A stretch of DNA of 64,000 nucleotides from Lithobates sylvaticus (Eukaryota > Chordata > Amphibia > Anura > Ranidae): assembly GCA_028564925.1 (NCBI GenBank), contig CM053028.1, forward strand, positions 627,139,380 through 627,203,379. The letters are read 5' to 3'. Below the pieces are notes generated by a model, which was not told where the DNA came from, made no database searches, and saw only the letters and a list, made by a program, of their open reading frames with translations. Below, in pieces: positions 30,247-39,690 of this stretch (the first letter of the stretch is position 1; each line of letters starts with the position of its first letter). The translations under genes were made by a program, and so were the position numbers.

Positions 30247-30476
30247 TAAAGCTTTGTTGATTTTTTTGTAGCCTTCACCTTTCTTGTGTAAAGAAATAAT
30301 TTTCATTCTGAGGCCTTGGCCTTGTGACATTTCTCTTTTATGTGGTGCCATTGCTGACAGCATGAAATGGGAAGGGGGTTTCTTTAGGTAACCAACTGTG
30401 TGCTGGACACCTGTTTAATGAATAATTAGACTCACCTGTAGTTGAATTCTTGTTGTCTAAAATTTAGCTTTGCTCC
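30247..30476. other. Flank between the hAT element and the MITE chain
   Basis: No gene is visible. The left flank (before 21,666) and this segment were continuous before the hAT insertion. No family is recognised. Confidence 0.4.
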
Positions 30477-30479
30477 TAA

Positions 30480-30779
30480 GGGCCCTTTCACACGGACGTG
30501 TCCCTGTACGGGCTCCGCTCTGCTCAGCGGGGATCGCTCAGTCGATCCCCGCTGAGCAGGCAGATGACAGGTCTGTCTCTGCACACTGTGGGGGATTGGA
30601 TGAAGATGGACCGTAGATTCCGTTTTCATCCGATCCACAGATGGATGGAAAAGTAGGTTTTACCTCCGTCACACTTTTTCGGATTTGGATGTCAGCGGAC
30701 ATGTCTATGGAGCGTCCGTTCAGGTCCGCCTAAAAAACTGACAGGCGGACCTGAATGGACAGTCCGTGTGAAAGAGGCC
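30480..30779. mobile_element. Harbinger-like MITE 1 (300 bp)
   Basis: Termini GGGCCCTTTCACACGGAC and, inverted, GGCCTCTTTCACACGGAC are flanked by TAA at 30,477-30,479 and 30,780-30,782. Three-base TWA duplications are typical of PIF/Harbinger insertions. It does not code for protein. The right-hand TAA is also the left-hand TAA of the next element. Confidence 0.85.
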
Positions 30780-30782
30780 TAA

Positions 30783-31192
30783 TGCCGCGTACACACGAGA
30801 GGACTTTTCGACAGCAAAGGTCCGACGGAACGAATCCGTCGGACAATTTGATCGTGTGTGGGCTCCATCGGACTTTTGCTGTCGAAAAATCCGACAGACT
30901 TTGGAAATAGAACATGTTTTCAATTTTCCCCGCCAAAACTCTACTGGACCTATCGATAAATCCGCTCATCTGTGTGCTAGTCTGACAGACAAACAACAAC
31001 GCTAGGGCAGCTATTGGCTACTGGCTACGAACTTCCTTATTCTAGTCCGGTTGTACATCATCACGTTCGAATCCGTCAGAATTTAGTGTGATTGTGTGTG
31101 GCCAAGTCCGTTCATTCGAAAAGTTTGTCGGAACTCCATCGAAAGTCTGTCGGACCTAGTCCGTCGAAAAGTCCACTCGTGAGTACGCGGCA
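30783..31192. mobile_element. Harbinger-like MITE 2 (410 bp)
   Basis: Termini TGCCGCGTACACACGAGAGG and, inverted, TGCCGCGTACTCACGAGTGG. It is flanked by TAA on both sides, each shared with a neighbouring element. Internal words CGTCGGA and CATCGGA are repeated. It belongs to the same general type as 41,326-41,737. Confidence 0.88.
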
Positions 31193-31274
31193 TAAGTCTA
31201 CTTTCACACTGAAGCTGTATTCAGGTGCCTGAAAACTGCTTCCCATTCATTGCAGTGTGTCTTTTTTACACTGG

Positions 31275-31336
31275 GGCGTGTCAGGATAACTGAACCACCG
31301 CCGTCATTTTGCTATAGGCCGGGCGGGAAGTGGTTA
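31275..31336 (-). repeat. AACCACTTC-superfamily type-C end
   Basis: The reverse complement reads TTAACCACTTCCCGCCCGGC and continues to CAGTTATCCTGACA, matching the start of the type-C copy at 6485. It abuts the type-B copy that follows. Confidence 0.75.
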
Positions 31337-32361
31337 ATGTTCGTGATCTCGCGAGGCTTGCATAGCAGGTGCCCGCCGCGAGCTCCATGAGTCCGACCAC
31401 GGGTCGCCACAGGGATACCCGCGATCGTCTCACGTAGAGGAAGAACGGGGAGATGCTAATGTAAACAAGCATTTCCCCGTTCTGCCTAGTGACACTGTCA
31501 CCGATCACAGCTCCCTGTAATCAGGAGCAGAGATCAGTGTTGCGTCATAGCTAGCCCATCCCCCTTACAGTTAGAACACATCCCTAGGACACACTTAACC
31601 CCTGCAGCACCCCCTCCTGGTTAACCCCTTCACTGCCAGTCACATTTACACAGTAATCAGTGCATTTTTAAGCGCACTGATCGCTGTACAAATGTGAATG
31701 GTCCCAAAATAGAGCCAAAAGTGTCCGATCTGTCCGCCATAATGTCACAGTCACGATCGTCGCCATTACTAGTAAAAAAAAAAAAAATGATTAATAAAAA
31801 TTCAATAAAACTATCCCCTATTATACCTTATTGAGCAACACATGCTATATCGACTACTGATGTTTTGTAAGGTTTGTTTTGTGTACAATCATAATCTGTA
31901 TGCTGTTAAATATATTCAATAAAAATGTTTTTGGAAAAAAAAAAAAAACTATACCCTATTTTGTAGACGCTATAACTTTTGCGCAAACCAATCAATAATC
32001 GCTTATTGCCATTTTTTTTTACCAAATATACGTAGAAGAAGAATACGTATCGGCCTTAACTGAGGAAAAAAAACATTTTTTATATATTTTTTGGGGATAT
32101 TTATTATAGCAAAAATTAAAAAATATTATGTTTTTATCAAAATTGTCGCAAATTTTTTTGTTTAAAGCGCAAAAAATAAAAACTGCAGGGGTGATCAAAT
32201 ACCACCAAAAGAAAGCTCTATTTGTGGGAAAAAAAGGACGTCAATTTTGTTTGGGGGCCACATCGCACGATTGCGCAATTGTCAGTTAAAGCGACGTAGT
32301 GCCGAATCGCAAAAAGTTCTCTGGTCAGGAAGGGGGTAAATTCTTCCGGGGCTGAAGTGGT
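31337..32361 (-). repeat. AACCACTTC-superfamily type-B copy
   Basis: The right end is GAAGTGGTTAA, and on the minus strand it reads TTAACCACTTCAGCCCCGG. All internal type-B words occur. A short poly(A)-tailed insertion interrupts it at about 31,821-31,948. Confidence 0.85.
31821..31948 (+). mobile_element. Short poly(A)-tailed retroinsertion
   Basis: About 125 bases ending TTCAATAAAAATG...GG and an A-run interrupt the type-B repeat. The flanks AAACTATCCCCTATT and AAACTATACCCTATT look like a target duplication of about 13-15 bases with one difference. This is the shape of a heavily 5'-truncated LINE or retrocopy 3' end; it does not match the 3' end of the full-length LINE in this window. Confidence 0.65.
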
Positions 32362-32640
32362 TAAGGGACGTTCTGAAAGGTCCTGCAAGCAGCATCTTTG
32401 GGGAGGTTTGGGAGCGCTGTATTTAGCACTCCCAAAACGCCATGCCCATTGCAATGAACGGGCGGTGCTTCCAAAGTGCATGAAAAGCATTTTGAAAGTG
32501 CTGAAAAATTGGAGTTTTTACCTTTTTTGGGGGAGGTAAAAATTGCCGAAAAGTGGCACATAAGCGTCCGCTAAAATGCTGCAAAAACAAGCAGCGCTTT
32601 AGCTGTAGCGGCTGGCGCTGCCAGTGTGAAAGTAGTCTAA

Positions 32641-33055
32641 AGCCTCGTACACACGATCCGATTGTTGGCAGGGGATTGGCTGTTGACAGACTGTTGTCCT
32701 AAAATCAGACTGTTATGTCCCGTACACACGATCGGAAATGCCACCATCAAAACTCCGATGAGAGCTTCTTGTTGGAAAATGCGACCGTGTGTACACTCCA
32801 TCGGTCTTTTACTGGCGGAATTCCAGTCAGCAAAAGATTGAGAGTATGTTCTCTATTTTTCGGTCAGGAAAAGTTCCTATGCGATCGTCTGTATGCGAAA
32901 ATTCGATCACCTGTATGCAATTCGGACGCGCAAAAAATGCGTTCTCGGCGGTCGAAAGTTCAGAGAACTTTTGTGTGACCATGTGTATGCAAGACAAGCT
33001 TGAGCGAAATTGCGTCGGAAAAAACATCCAAGATTTTTAACATTAGTTATCGTCA
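32641..33055 (+). mobile_element. Harbinger-like MITE 4, incomplete, with a second start inside
   Basis: It begins AGCCTCGTACACACGATCCG directly after the TAA shared with element 3. A second start, TGTCCCGTACACACGATCGG at 32,716 after a TTA, suggests another copy inserted into or replacing the first. No matching 3' terminus is visible before about 33,055. Confidence 0.6.
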
Positions 33056-33676
33056 GTAAACGAAAAAAAAGGCATACACTTTAAAGGGGTGTTTCAGCTG
33101 TAAAAAAATTTTTTTTAAAAGTCAGCAGCTAAAAAAAAAAAGGAGCTGCTGACTTTTAATACGTACACTTACCTTTCCAGGGCGCCCGCGATGTCAGCCG
33201 CTGAGGCCGACATGTCCCTCGGCTCTCCGGTCCCAGCGCCGCCATCCTCACTAAGGGAAACAGGCAGTGGAGCCTTACGCATGCGCAAGTTGTGTGTCGC
33301 TTTGGGAATGGGACACGTTGTGTTAGGGAACACACAGTTCCCAGAACACAGCGCGCCCCATTACCCAGAAGACAACGCGGAGGAGGACAGAAGACCGAAG
33401 ATCACCGCGGAGTAGGAAGGAGGCAGATTAGCAAGACTGCCTAGCAACAGGGATTTCTGATAAGGTAAAAAAAAATTTTTTTCAAATGTTTTTTTTTTAA
33501 ATGTTTTAAAGAATATTAATGCTCTTTTTTTTTTGTAGGGTGGCCCTCCACTTGAAGGCCTCATGTACGCTGCTGACAAACAGACTTTCAGAGGCAGTTT
33601 GCTGCTTTATTTCAGCTGCCCGTGAACTCATCCAATGTTATCTTATGTGTACATGTACACAGTAACACAGGCTCCT
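33056..33676. repeat. Unclassified repeat with CAGCAGCT hairpin
   Basis: AGTCAGCAGCT...AGCTGCTGACTTTTAA (33,120-33,160) forms a hairpin, followed by a GC-rich block with CGCATGCGCAAG near 33,279. A related start (GTTGCTGACTTTTAAAAATC) lies at 39,562 in front of the NRF-1-type array. No gene is supported. Confidence 0.5.
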
Positions 33677-33679
33677 TTA

Positions 33680-34110
33680 GGCCCCTTTCACACTGGGGCG
33701 GTGCGGGGCGGCGACGGTAAAGCAGCGCTATATTTAGCGCTGCTTTACCATCGTTTTACCCGCGGTATGCGGCCGCTAGCGGGGTGGTTTTAACCCCCGC
33801 TAGCGGCCGCAAAAGGGTTAAAAACCTCCGCAAAGCGCCGCTGCAGCGGCGGTTTGCGGGCGGTATCCCCGCGGTTTCCCATTGATTTCAATGGGAAGGA
33901 GCGGTATAGGAGCGGTAAATACACCGCTCCTTCACCGCTCCAAAGATGCTGCTAGCAGGACTTTTGTTGCGGTCCTGCTAGCGCACCGCTCCAGTGTGAA
34001 AGCCCGCCGGCTTTCACACTGGAGTGAATGGGGCCGGTTTTTTCAGGCGGTATACAGGCGCTATTTTTAGCGCTGTACCGCCTGAAAACCGCCCCAGTGT
34101 GAAAGGGGCC
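33680..34110. mobile_element. Harbinger-like MITE with nested hairpins (431 bp)
   Basis: Termini GGCCCCTTTCACACTGGGGC and its inverted copy, flanked by TTA at 33,677-33,679 and 34,111-34,113. Inside are further hairpins: AGCAGCGCTATATTTAGCGC, CCGCTAGCGG pairs, GCTAGCAGGAC/GTCCTGCTAGC and TTTCACACTGGAG pairs. It does not code for protein. Confidence 0.9.
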
Positions 34111-34317
34111 TTAATGTCATTTTTAGGCAGTTGCGTTTAAAAGCTTTTCTTTGAAGGCAAAAAAAAATTGTTCAGACGCCAAAGTTTCCGACGTTTCAGA
34201 TGCCAAACGCCACTAAACGTGGTACCGGTGTTTAGCGCATTTCGTTTACAGAAGTTTTTCGTTTCTGGCTATTTTGAAAAAAAAATTAAAAAAATATATA
34301 TACAAAAAACATATACT

Positions 34318-36931
34318 GTATGTGTCTCTTTCTCTCTCTCTATATATATACACATATATGTCTCTCTCTGTATATATATATATTATGTCTTTTGCTCTCC
34401 CTCTCTACATGTGTGTGTCTCTCCTTTTGCTGTCTGTCTCTGTTTCCATGTTCCATGCATTGAACTCTCTCTATGTCTCTCTCCATGTCTCTCTCTCTAT
34501 GTCTGTTTCTCTCTCTGTCTCTATATCCCCCTCTTCTCTCTCTATATTTCTCTCTCTTTCTCCCTCTCTGTCTCTCCCTCTCTCTGTCTCTATCTACATG
34601 TCTCTCTCTCCCTCTCTCTCTACATGTCCCTCTCTCTGTCTCTCTCTCCCCCCTCTCTCTCTACATGTCTCTCCCTCTCTCTCTCCCTCTCTGTCTCTCT
34701 CTACATGTCTCTCCCTCTCTCTCTATGTCTCTCCTTCTCTCTCTACATCTCTCTCTCTCTCTATGTCTCTCCCTCACTCTATCTCTGTCTCTCTCTCGTT
34801 GTCTCTCTCTCTATGTCTCGCCCTCTCTCTCTATGTCTCTCTCCCTCTCTCTCTCTTGTCTCTCTCTCTCTCGTTGTCTCTCTCTCTCTCTCTCTATGTC
34901 TCGCCCTCTTTCTCTATGTCTCTCCCTCTCTCTCGTTGTCTCTCTCTCTCTATGTCTCGCCCTCTCTCTCTCGTTGTCTCTCTCTCTCTCTCGCCCTCTC
35001 TCTCTATGTCTCTCCCTCACTCGCTCTCTCTCTCTCTCTCTCTCTCTATGTCTTGCCCTCTCTCTCTATGTCTCTCCCTCACTCGCTCTCTCTCTCTCTC
35101 TTGTTGTCTCTCTCTCTCTATGTCTCTCCCTCACTCTATCTCTCTCTATGTCTCACCCTCTCTCTCTATGTCTCTCTCTCTCTCTACATGTCTCTCTCTA
35201 TGCCTCGCCCTCTCTCTCTATGTCTCTCTCTCTTTGTCTCTCTCTATGTCTCTCCTTCTCTCTCTACATCTCTCTCTCTCTCTATGTCTCTCTCCATGTC
35301 TCTCTCTCTCTATGTCTATTTCTCTCTCTGTCTCTATCTCTCTCGCCCTCTCTCTCTCTCTCTCTCTGTCTCTATGTCTCTTTCTCTCTCTCTCTGTCTC
35401 TCTCTACTGTCTCTCTCTCTCTATCTACATGTCTCTCTCTCTATCTCTCTCTCTCTCTACATGTCCCCCTCTCTCTCTCTATGTCTCTCTCTCCTCTCTC
35501 TGTCTCTCTATCTCTACCTCTCTCTCTATGTCTCTCCCTCTCTCTCTCTGTCTCTGTCTCTCTCTACATGTCTCCCCACTCTCTCTCTCTATCTCTCTCT
35601 CTCTATGTCTCTCTCTCTCTCTCTACATCTCTCTCTCTCTCTCTCTATGTCTCTCCCTCACTCTATCTCTGTCTCTCTCTCTCTCGTTGTGTCTCTCTCT
35701 CTCTCTCTATGTCTCGCCCTCTCTCTCTATCTCTGTCTCTCTCTCTCGTTGTCTCTCTCTCTCTCTCTCTATCTCTCTCTATGTCTCTCCCTCACTCTCT
35801 CTCTGTCTCTCTCTCTATCTCTCTCTCTATGTCTCTCTCTCTCTCTCGTTGTCTCTCTCTCTATGTCTCTCTTTCTCTCTCTTTCTCTCTCTATGTCTCG
35901 CCCTCTCTCTCTATGTCTCTCCCTCACTCTATCTCTCTCTCTCTATGTCTTTCTCTCTCTATGTCTCTCTCTCTCTCTACATGTCTCTCTCTATCTCTCG
36001 CTCTCTCTCTCTATGTCTCTCTCTCTCTCTACATGTCTCTCTCTATGTCTCTCTGCCTCTCTCTCTCTATGTCTCTCTCTTTTTGTCTCTCCTTCTCTCT
36101 CTACATCTCTCTCTCTATGTCTCTCCCTCACTCTATCTCTCTCTCTCTCGTTGTCTCTCTCTCTCTCTATGTCTCGCCCTCTCTATGTCTCTCCCTCACT
36201 CTATCTCTGTCTCTCTCTCTATGTCTCGCCCTCTCTCTCTATGTCTCTCCCTCACTCTATCTCTCTCTCTCTCTCTATGTCTCGCCCTCTCTCTCTATGT
36301 CTCTCCCTCACTCTATCTCTGTCTCTGTCTCTCTCTCTCTATCTCTCTCCCTCACTCTATCTCTGTCTCTCTCTCTATGTCTCGCCCTCTCTCTCTATGT
36401 CTCTCCCTCATTGTCTTTCTCTCTCTATGTCTCGCCCTCTCTCTCTATGTCTCTCTCTATGTCTCGCCCTCTCTCTCTATGTCTCTCTCTCTCTCTCTCT
36501 ACATGTCTCTCTCTATGTCTCGCCCTCTCTCTCTATGTCTCGCCCTCTCTCTCTATGTCTCTCTCTCTACATGTCTCTCTCTATGTCTCGCCCTCTCTCT
36601 CTCTCTACATGTCTCTCTCTCTCTCTCTATGTCTTTCCCTCTCTCTCTCTTGGTCTCTCTCTCTATGTCTCGCACTCTCTCTCTACATGTCTCTCTCTCT
36701 ATTTGTCTCTCTCTCTTTTTGTGTGTGTCTCTCTCTATCTCTTCCTCCTCTCTCTCTCTTCCCTCCTCTCTCTCTCTCTCTCCATGTCTCCGTCTCTCTC
36801 CTCCTCTTCTCTCTCGCTGTCTCGCTCTCTCTACGTGTAACTAACTCTTTATATCGAACTCTCTCTCCCCCTCGTCTCTGTCTGTCTCTCTCTCCCTCTC
36901 GTCTCGGTCTCTCTCTCCCCCTCGTCTCTCT
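34318..36931 (+). repeat. 2.6-kb CT-rich (TCTC)n tract upstream of STX3
   Basis: Almost pure C and T on the plus strand with sparse interruptions of a few words (TATGTCTCTC, TACATGTCTC, TCGTTGTCTC, GTCTCGCCC, CCCTCACTCTATC). The words recur in blocks of roughly 20-40 bases, so the tract is a compound minisatellite of CT microsatellite origin. All three plus frames stay open for over 800 codons because stop codons need purines. The tract ends about 260 bp before the STX3 start codon. Confidence 0.97.
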
Positions 36932-37190
36932 CATGGTTGTGGTCAGTCACACCTGTGTCAGGTAGTGTGTGACGTCACGCCCCTCGCTGTGTGGGCGGGT
37001 CCTGGTGGGCGGATCTGGGCGGAGCTCAGTAAACCCGGATCAGGGTGTCGGGGAGGATCGGTGTGACAGTCGGAGATCTCCGGGGATAGAAGATCGGAGA
37101 TGATGAGGATGGTGGAGAGGACACAGAGCCCCGGCCGCCGGTACTGAGGACGGACACAGCGATCTATACAGCGACCCCCCTCCGATCACC
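36932..37190 (+). promoter_or_regulatory. STX3: STX3 proximal promoter and 5'UTR
   Basis: A CpG-containing segment between the CT tract and the start codon. It holds a full CRE palindrome TGACGTCA at 36,970-36,977 and GC boxes (GGGCGG) near 36,993, 37,007 and 37,018. No TATA box is evident, which suits a GC-box promoter. The transcription start cannot be read from sequence; the 5'UTR probably begins between about 37,030 and 37,100. The context of the ATG is ATCACCATGA, with A at -3. Confidence 0.75.
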
Positions 37191-37220
37191 ATGAAGGACA
37201 GATTGGAGCAGCTGAAAGCG
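37191..37220 (+). CDS. STX3: Syntaxin-3 exon 1, coding part (10 codons)
   Basis: Ten codons read MKDRLEQLKA and are followed directly by the splice donor GTGAGT at 37,221. The peptide is identical to the N-terminus of vertebrate syntaxin-3 as I know it (MKDRLEQLKA, next KQLTQDDD), and differs from syntaxin-1 (MKDRTQELR), -2 (MRDRLPDL) and -4 (MRDRTHEL). Ending the first coding exon after ten codons in phase 0 is shared by syntaxin-1/3-type genes. Syntaxin-3 is a tail-anchored plasma-membrane SNARE used in apical and ribbon-synapse exocytosis. The N-terminal peptide encoded here is the segment that Munc18 proteins bind. GC boxes and a CRE lie upstream. I could not find exon 2 in the remaining 26.8 kb, so intron 1 probably extends past the window. 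Confidence 0.92.
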
Positions 37221-38324
37221 GTGAGTGCCGAGCACAGGGCTGGGATCCGGGGTGATGACAGGTCCCGGGGACTCCGCCCTGATCGGGGATCTATCTCTCT
37301 ATATATATATATGTATATATGACAGCTGATCCTGCCAGGACCCACTTCCTGTCTGGGGTGACAACACTTCCTGCACTGTATGTATGTTGTCACCCTGAGC
37401 TGATCTCTTTATTTGGCTTGGACCACCCCTCCATTCCATAGGGGGAGGTGTTTTGTAGATCACAGAAGGTAGGTACATGGTGTTCTCTGAGATGTCGGCT
37501 GTACAGGAAGTGACCAGGACATTGGATGCCTGGCAGGATCAGAAGGAATTTCCCTGTAGTGGCAGAAAATGAATAAAGAAGGCCTCCGCCTCTAATGCTG
37601 ACCAGGGAGGAGCTTATTATCCCTGTCCACGCCCACCTGAGAAGCCGCCACTGCAGACAGCCAATCATAAGCAGCCTCTTGTACTTGTGCAGCCGAGGGG
37701 GGCGGGAATTTACGATTGGCTATTTCTGATTGGCTGTCCGCAGTGACAGCTTTCAGGTAGATCTGCACACACCTGAGATCGCCCCATTTTCTGGGAACAC
37801 GCAAAAAAACACGCATCGCGCTTGCAGCGTTATTTATTTTGATGGTAACCCAAAAATACAGCAAATCGCAGCAAAGAGCTCCATGAACTGTGTTTTCCGC
37901 ATGTAGGAGAGCCCATTGAGATCAACGGCCACCCCATACATGTCACATGGAGGGAAAAAACGCAGGTTTCAAATCGCTGGATGTGAATGGGGCTTAAGGG
38001 GGGTCATAGATGCTCTGATATTATCCTATAGATGTGAGGTCCCAACAATACAATCCATTAATCTCTTCTCCTCCGATTCAAAGTGAACTGATTGGCCAGG
38101 GCTGAAAATGATCACTTTGCATCGATTGGCGGCATTGAGATACTTTGGTTGGGAATCTGAACGATCCGATTATGGGATTGCATGGCGGAAGCAGAGATGT
38201 GATCGACGACTTCTGATCAGATCCGCCAACTGTTGTTTTTTTAAAATGCGTTTTTGAGGTTCGAAAAAGTAGAAGAAAAATGTATCGCTTTAAATCCAAT
38301 GGAATTTGGATAAGGAGACTTATT
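37221..38324 (+). other. Start of STX3 intron 1
   Basis: Begins with the GTGAGT donor. It contains a short CT/AT microsatellite (37,292-37,320) and a MITE-like hairpin (separate entry). Further on is non-coding DNA with frog-repeat-like words around 37,800-38,000 (AACACGCATCGCGCTTGCAG). No exon is recognised. Confidence 0.6.
37649..37745. repeat. 97-bp hairpin with ATTGGCTG arms
   Basis: CACTGCAGACAGCCAATCA (37,649-37,667) pairs with TGATTGGCTGTCCGCAGTG (37,727-37,745) at 18 of 19 positions. A third ATTGGCT copy lies in the loop. It probably is a small inverted-repeat transposon. Confidence 0.8.
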
Positions 38325-39490
38325 GTAGGAAAAAGCGGCAGTTTTCTGCCGAGACCAATGAGATTGTAGGAAAAAAGTGAGTTTTTTTTATTTTTTTTTA
38401 TGCCAAGACGAATGAGAATTTAGGAAAAAAGCGGCAGTTTTCTGCCGAGCCCAATGAGATTTTAGGAAAAGTGTCCCTTTTGTCCTACAATATTATTGGA
38501 CTCGGCAGAAAACTGTCACTTTTCCTAAAATCTCATTGGGCTAGGCAGAAAACAGCAACTTTTGTCCTACGATCTTATTGGACTCAGCAAGAAACTGTCA
38601 CTTTTGTCTTACAATCTCATTGGTCTCGGCAGAAAACTGTCACTTTTACTAAAATCTCATTGGGCTCGGCAGAAAACAGCCGCTTTTGTCCTACAATCTC
38701 ATTGGACTCGGCAGAACGCTGTTACTTTTGTCCTACGATCTTATTGGACTCAGCAGAACGCTGTTACTTTTGTCCTACGATCTTATTGGACTCAGCAGAA
38801 AACTGTCACTTTTATCTTACAATTTCATTGGGCTCAGCAGAAAACTGTCAGTTTTCTGCCGAGTCCAATGGGATTGGGCTTGACAGAAAACTCACTACAA
38901 TCTCATTGGACTGTAGGGAAAAAGTGGCAGTGTTCTGCCGAGACCAATGAGAATTTAGGAAAAAAGCGTCAGTTTTCTGTAGAGACCAATGAGATTTTAG
39001 GAAAAGTGTCCCTTTTGTCCTACAATCTTATTGGGCTCAGCAGAAAACTGTCACTTTTCCTAAAATCTCATTGGGCTAGGCAGAAAACAGCCACTTTTGT
39101 CCTTAATTCTCATTGGGCTTGGCAGAAAACTGCCACTGTTGTCCTACAATCTTATTGGACTCGGAAGTGGCAGTGTTCTGCCGAGACCAATGAGAATCTA
39201 GGACAAAAGCGACACTTGTGGAGCCCAATGAGATTTTAGGACAAAAGCAACAGTTTTTTTTGCTGAGTCCAATAAAATTTTAGGACAAAGGTGAGTTTTC
39301 TGCCAAGTCCAACGAGATTGTAAGACAAAAGTGCCAGTTTTCTGCCGAGTCCAATAAGATTCCAGGACAAAAGGGGTAGTTTTCTGGCAAGTCCAATGAG
39401 ATTTTAAGAAAAAGTGCCAGTTTTCTGCAGAGCCCAATGAGATTTTAGGACAAAAGGGACAGTTTTCTGCCGAGACCAATGCGATTTGAA
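38325..39490. repeat. ~42-bp repeat array in alternating orientations, CCAAT-bearing
   Basis: The unit contains CCTACAATCTCATTGGACTC and GGCAGAAAACTGTCAC. The same unit occurs reversed (CAGTTTTCTGCCGAGACCAA, TGAGATTTTAGGA). Orientation changes several times: reverse about 38,330-38,475, forward to about 38,850, mixed short blocks to about 39,000, forward to about 39,170, reverse to 39,490. About 26 units are recognisable. Almost every unit keeps a CCAAT or ATTGG core, many as GACCAATGAG. It lies 1.1-2.3 kb inside STX3 intron 1. The long frames read through it are artefacts. Confidence 0.9.
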
Positions 39491-39559
39491 AATTGTGGTC
39501 ACGTGACTAAATAGGAGCTCCTGATCAATGTGGATCAAAAGGAACTTCACTGTACAAAT

Positions 39560-39690
39560 ACCGGAGTTGCTGACTTTTAAAAATCAGGTACTTACCAGTG
39601 CCTGGGGTCCATCACTATTTCTGCAGCCAGTTCTTCTTACTGCTGCCAGTCTCCGGTGCCCCTATTTTGGATATGGGAACCAACTGGGAT
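39560..39690. repeat. Repeat segment in front of the 38/44-bp array
   Basis: GAGTTGCTGACTTTTAAAAA resembles the repeat at 33,110-33,170, and the sequence then runs into the first array unit. It suggests that the array expanded from the end of an interspersed repeat. Confidence 0.45.

Larger units (their letters stand above)
31196..32637. mobile_element. Harbinger-like MITE 3 with nested insertions
   Basis: Termini GTCTACTTTCACACTG and, inverted, GACTACTTTCACACTG (15 of 16) with TAA on each side (31,193-31,195; 32,638-32,640). Only about 31,196-31,274 and 32,362-32,637 belong to this element; the middle is AACCACTTC-superfamily DNA inserted later. Confidence 0.85.

Noticed and set aside
34168-36965. 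Three overlapping plus-strand frames of 830-890 codons rich in Leu, Ser and Tyr
   Set aside because: They are produced by the CT-rich tract. Stop codons need purines, so all three frames stay open; the peptides are simple SLSL-type repeats.
37592-37864. Minus-strand 90-codon frame next to STX3 exon 1, as a divergent gene
   Set aside because: It spans a hairpin MITE and repeat-like DNA, without motif or splice context.
38471-39479. Frames with SYNLIGLGRKLS-type repeats
   Set aside because: Read through the CCAAT repeat array; frames exist in both orientations because the units themselves flip.
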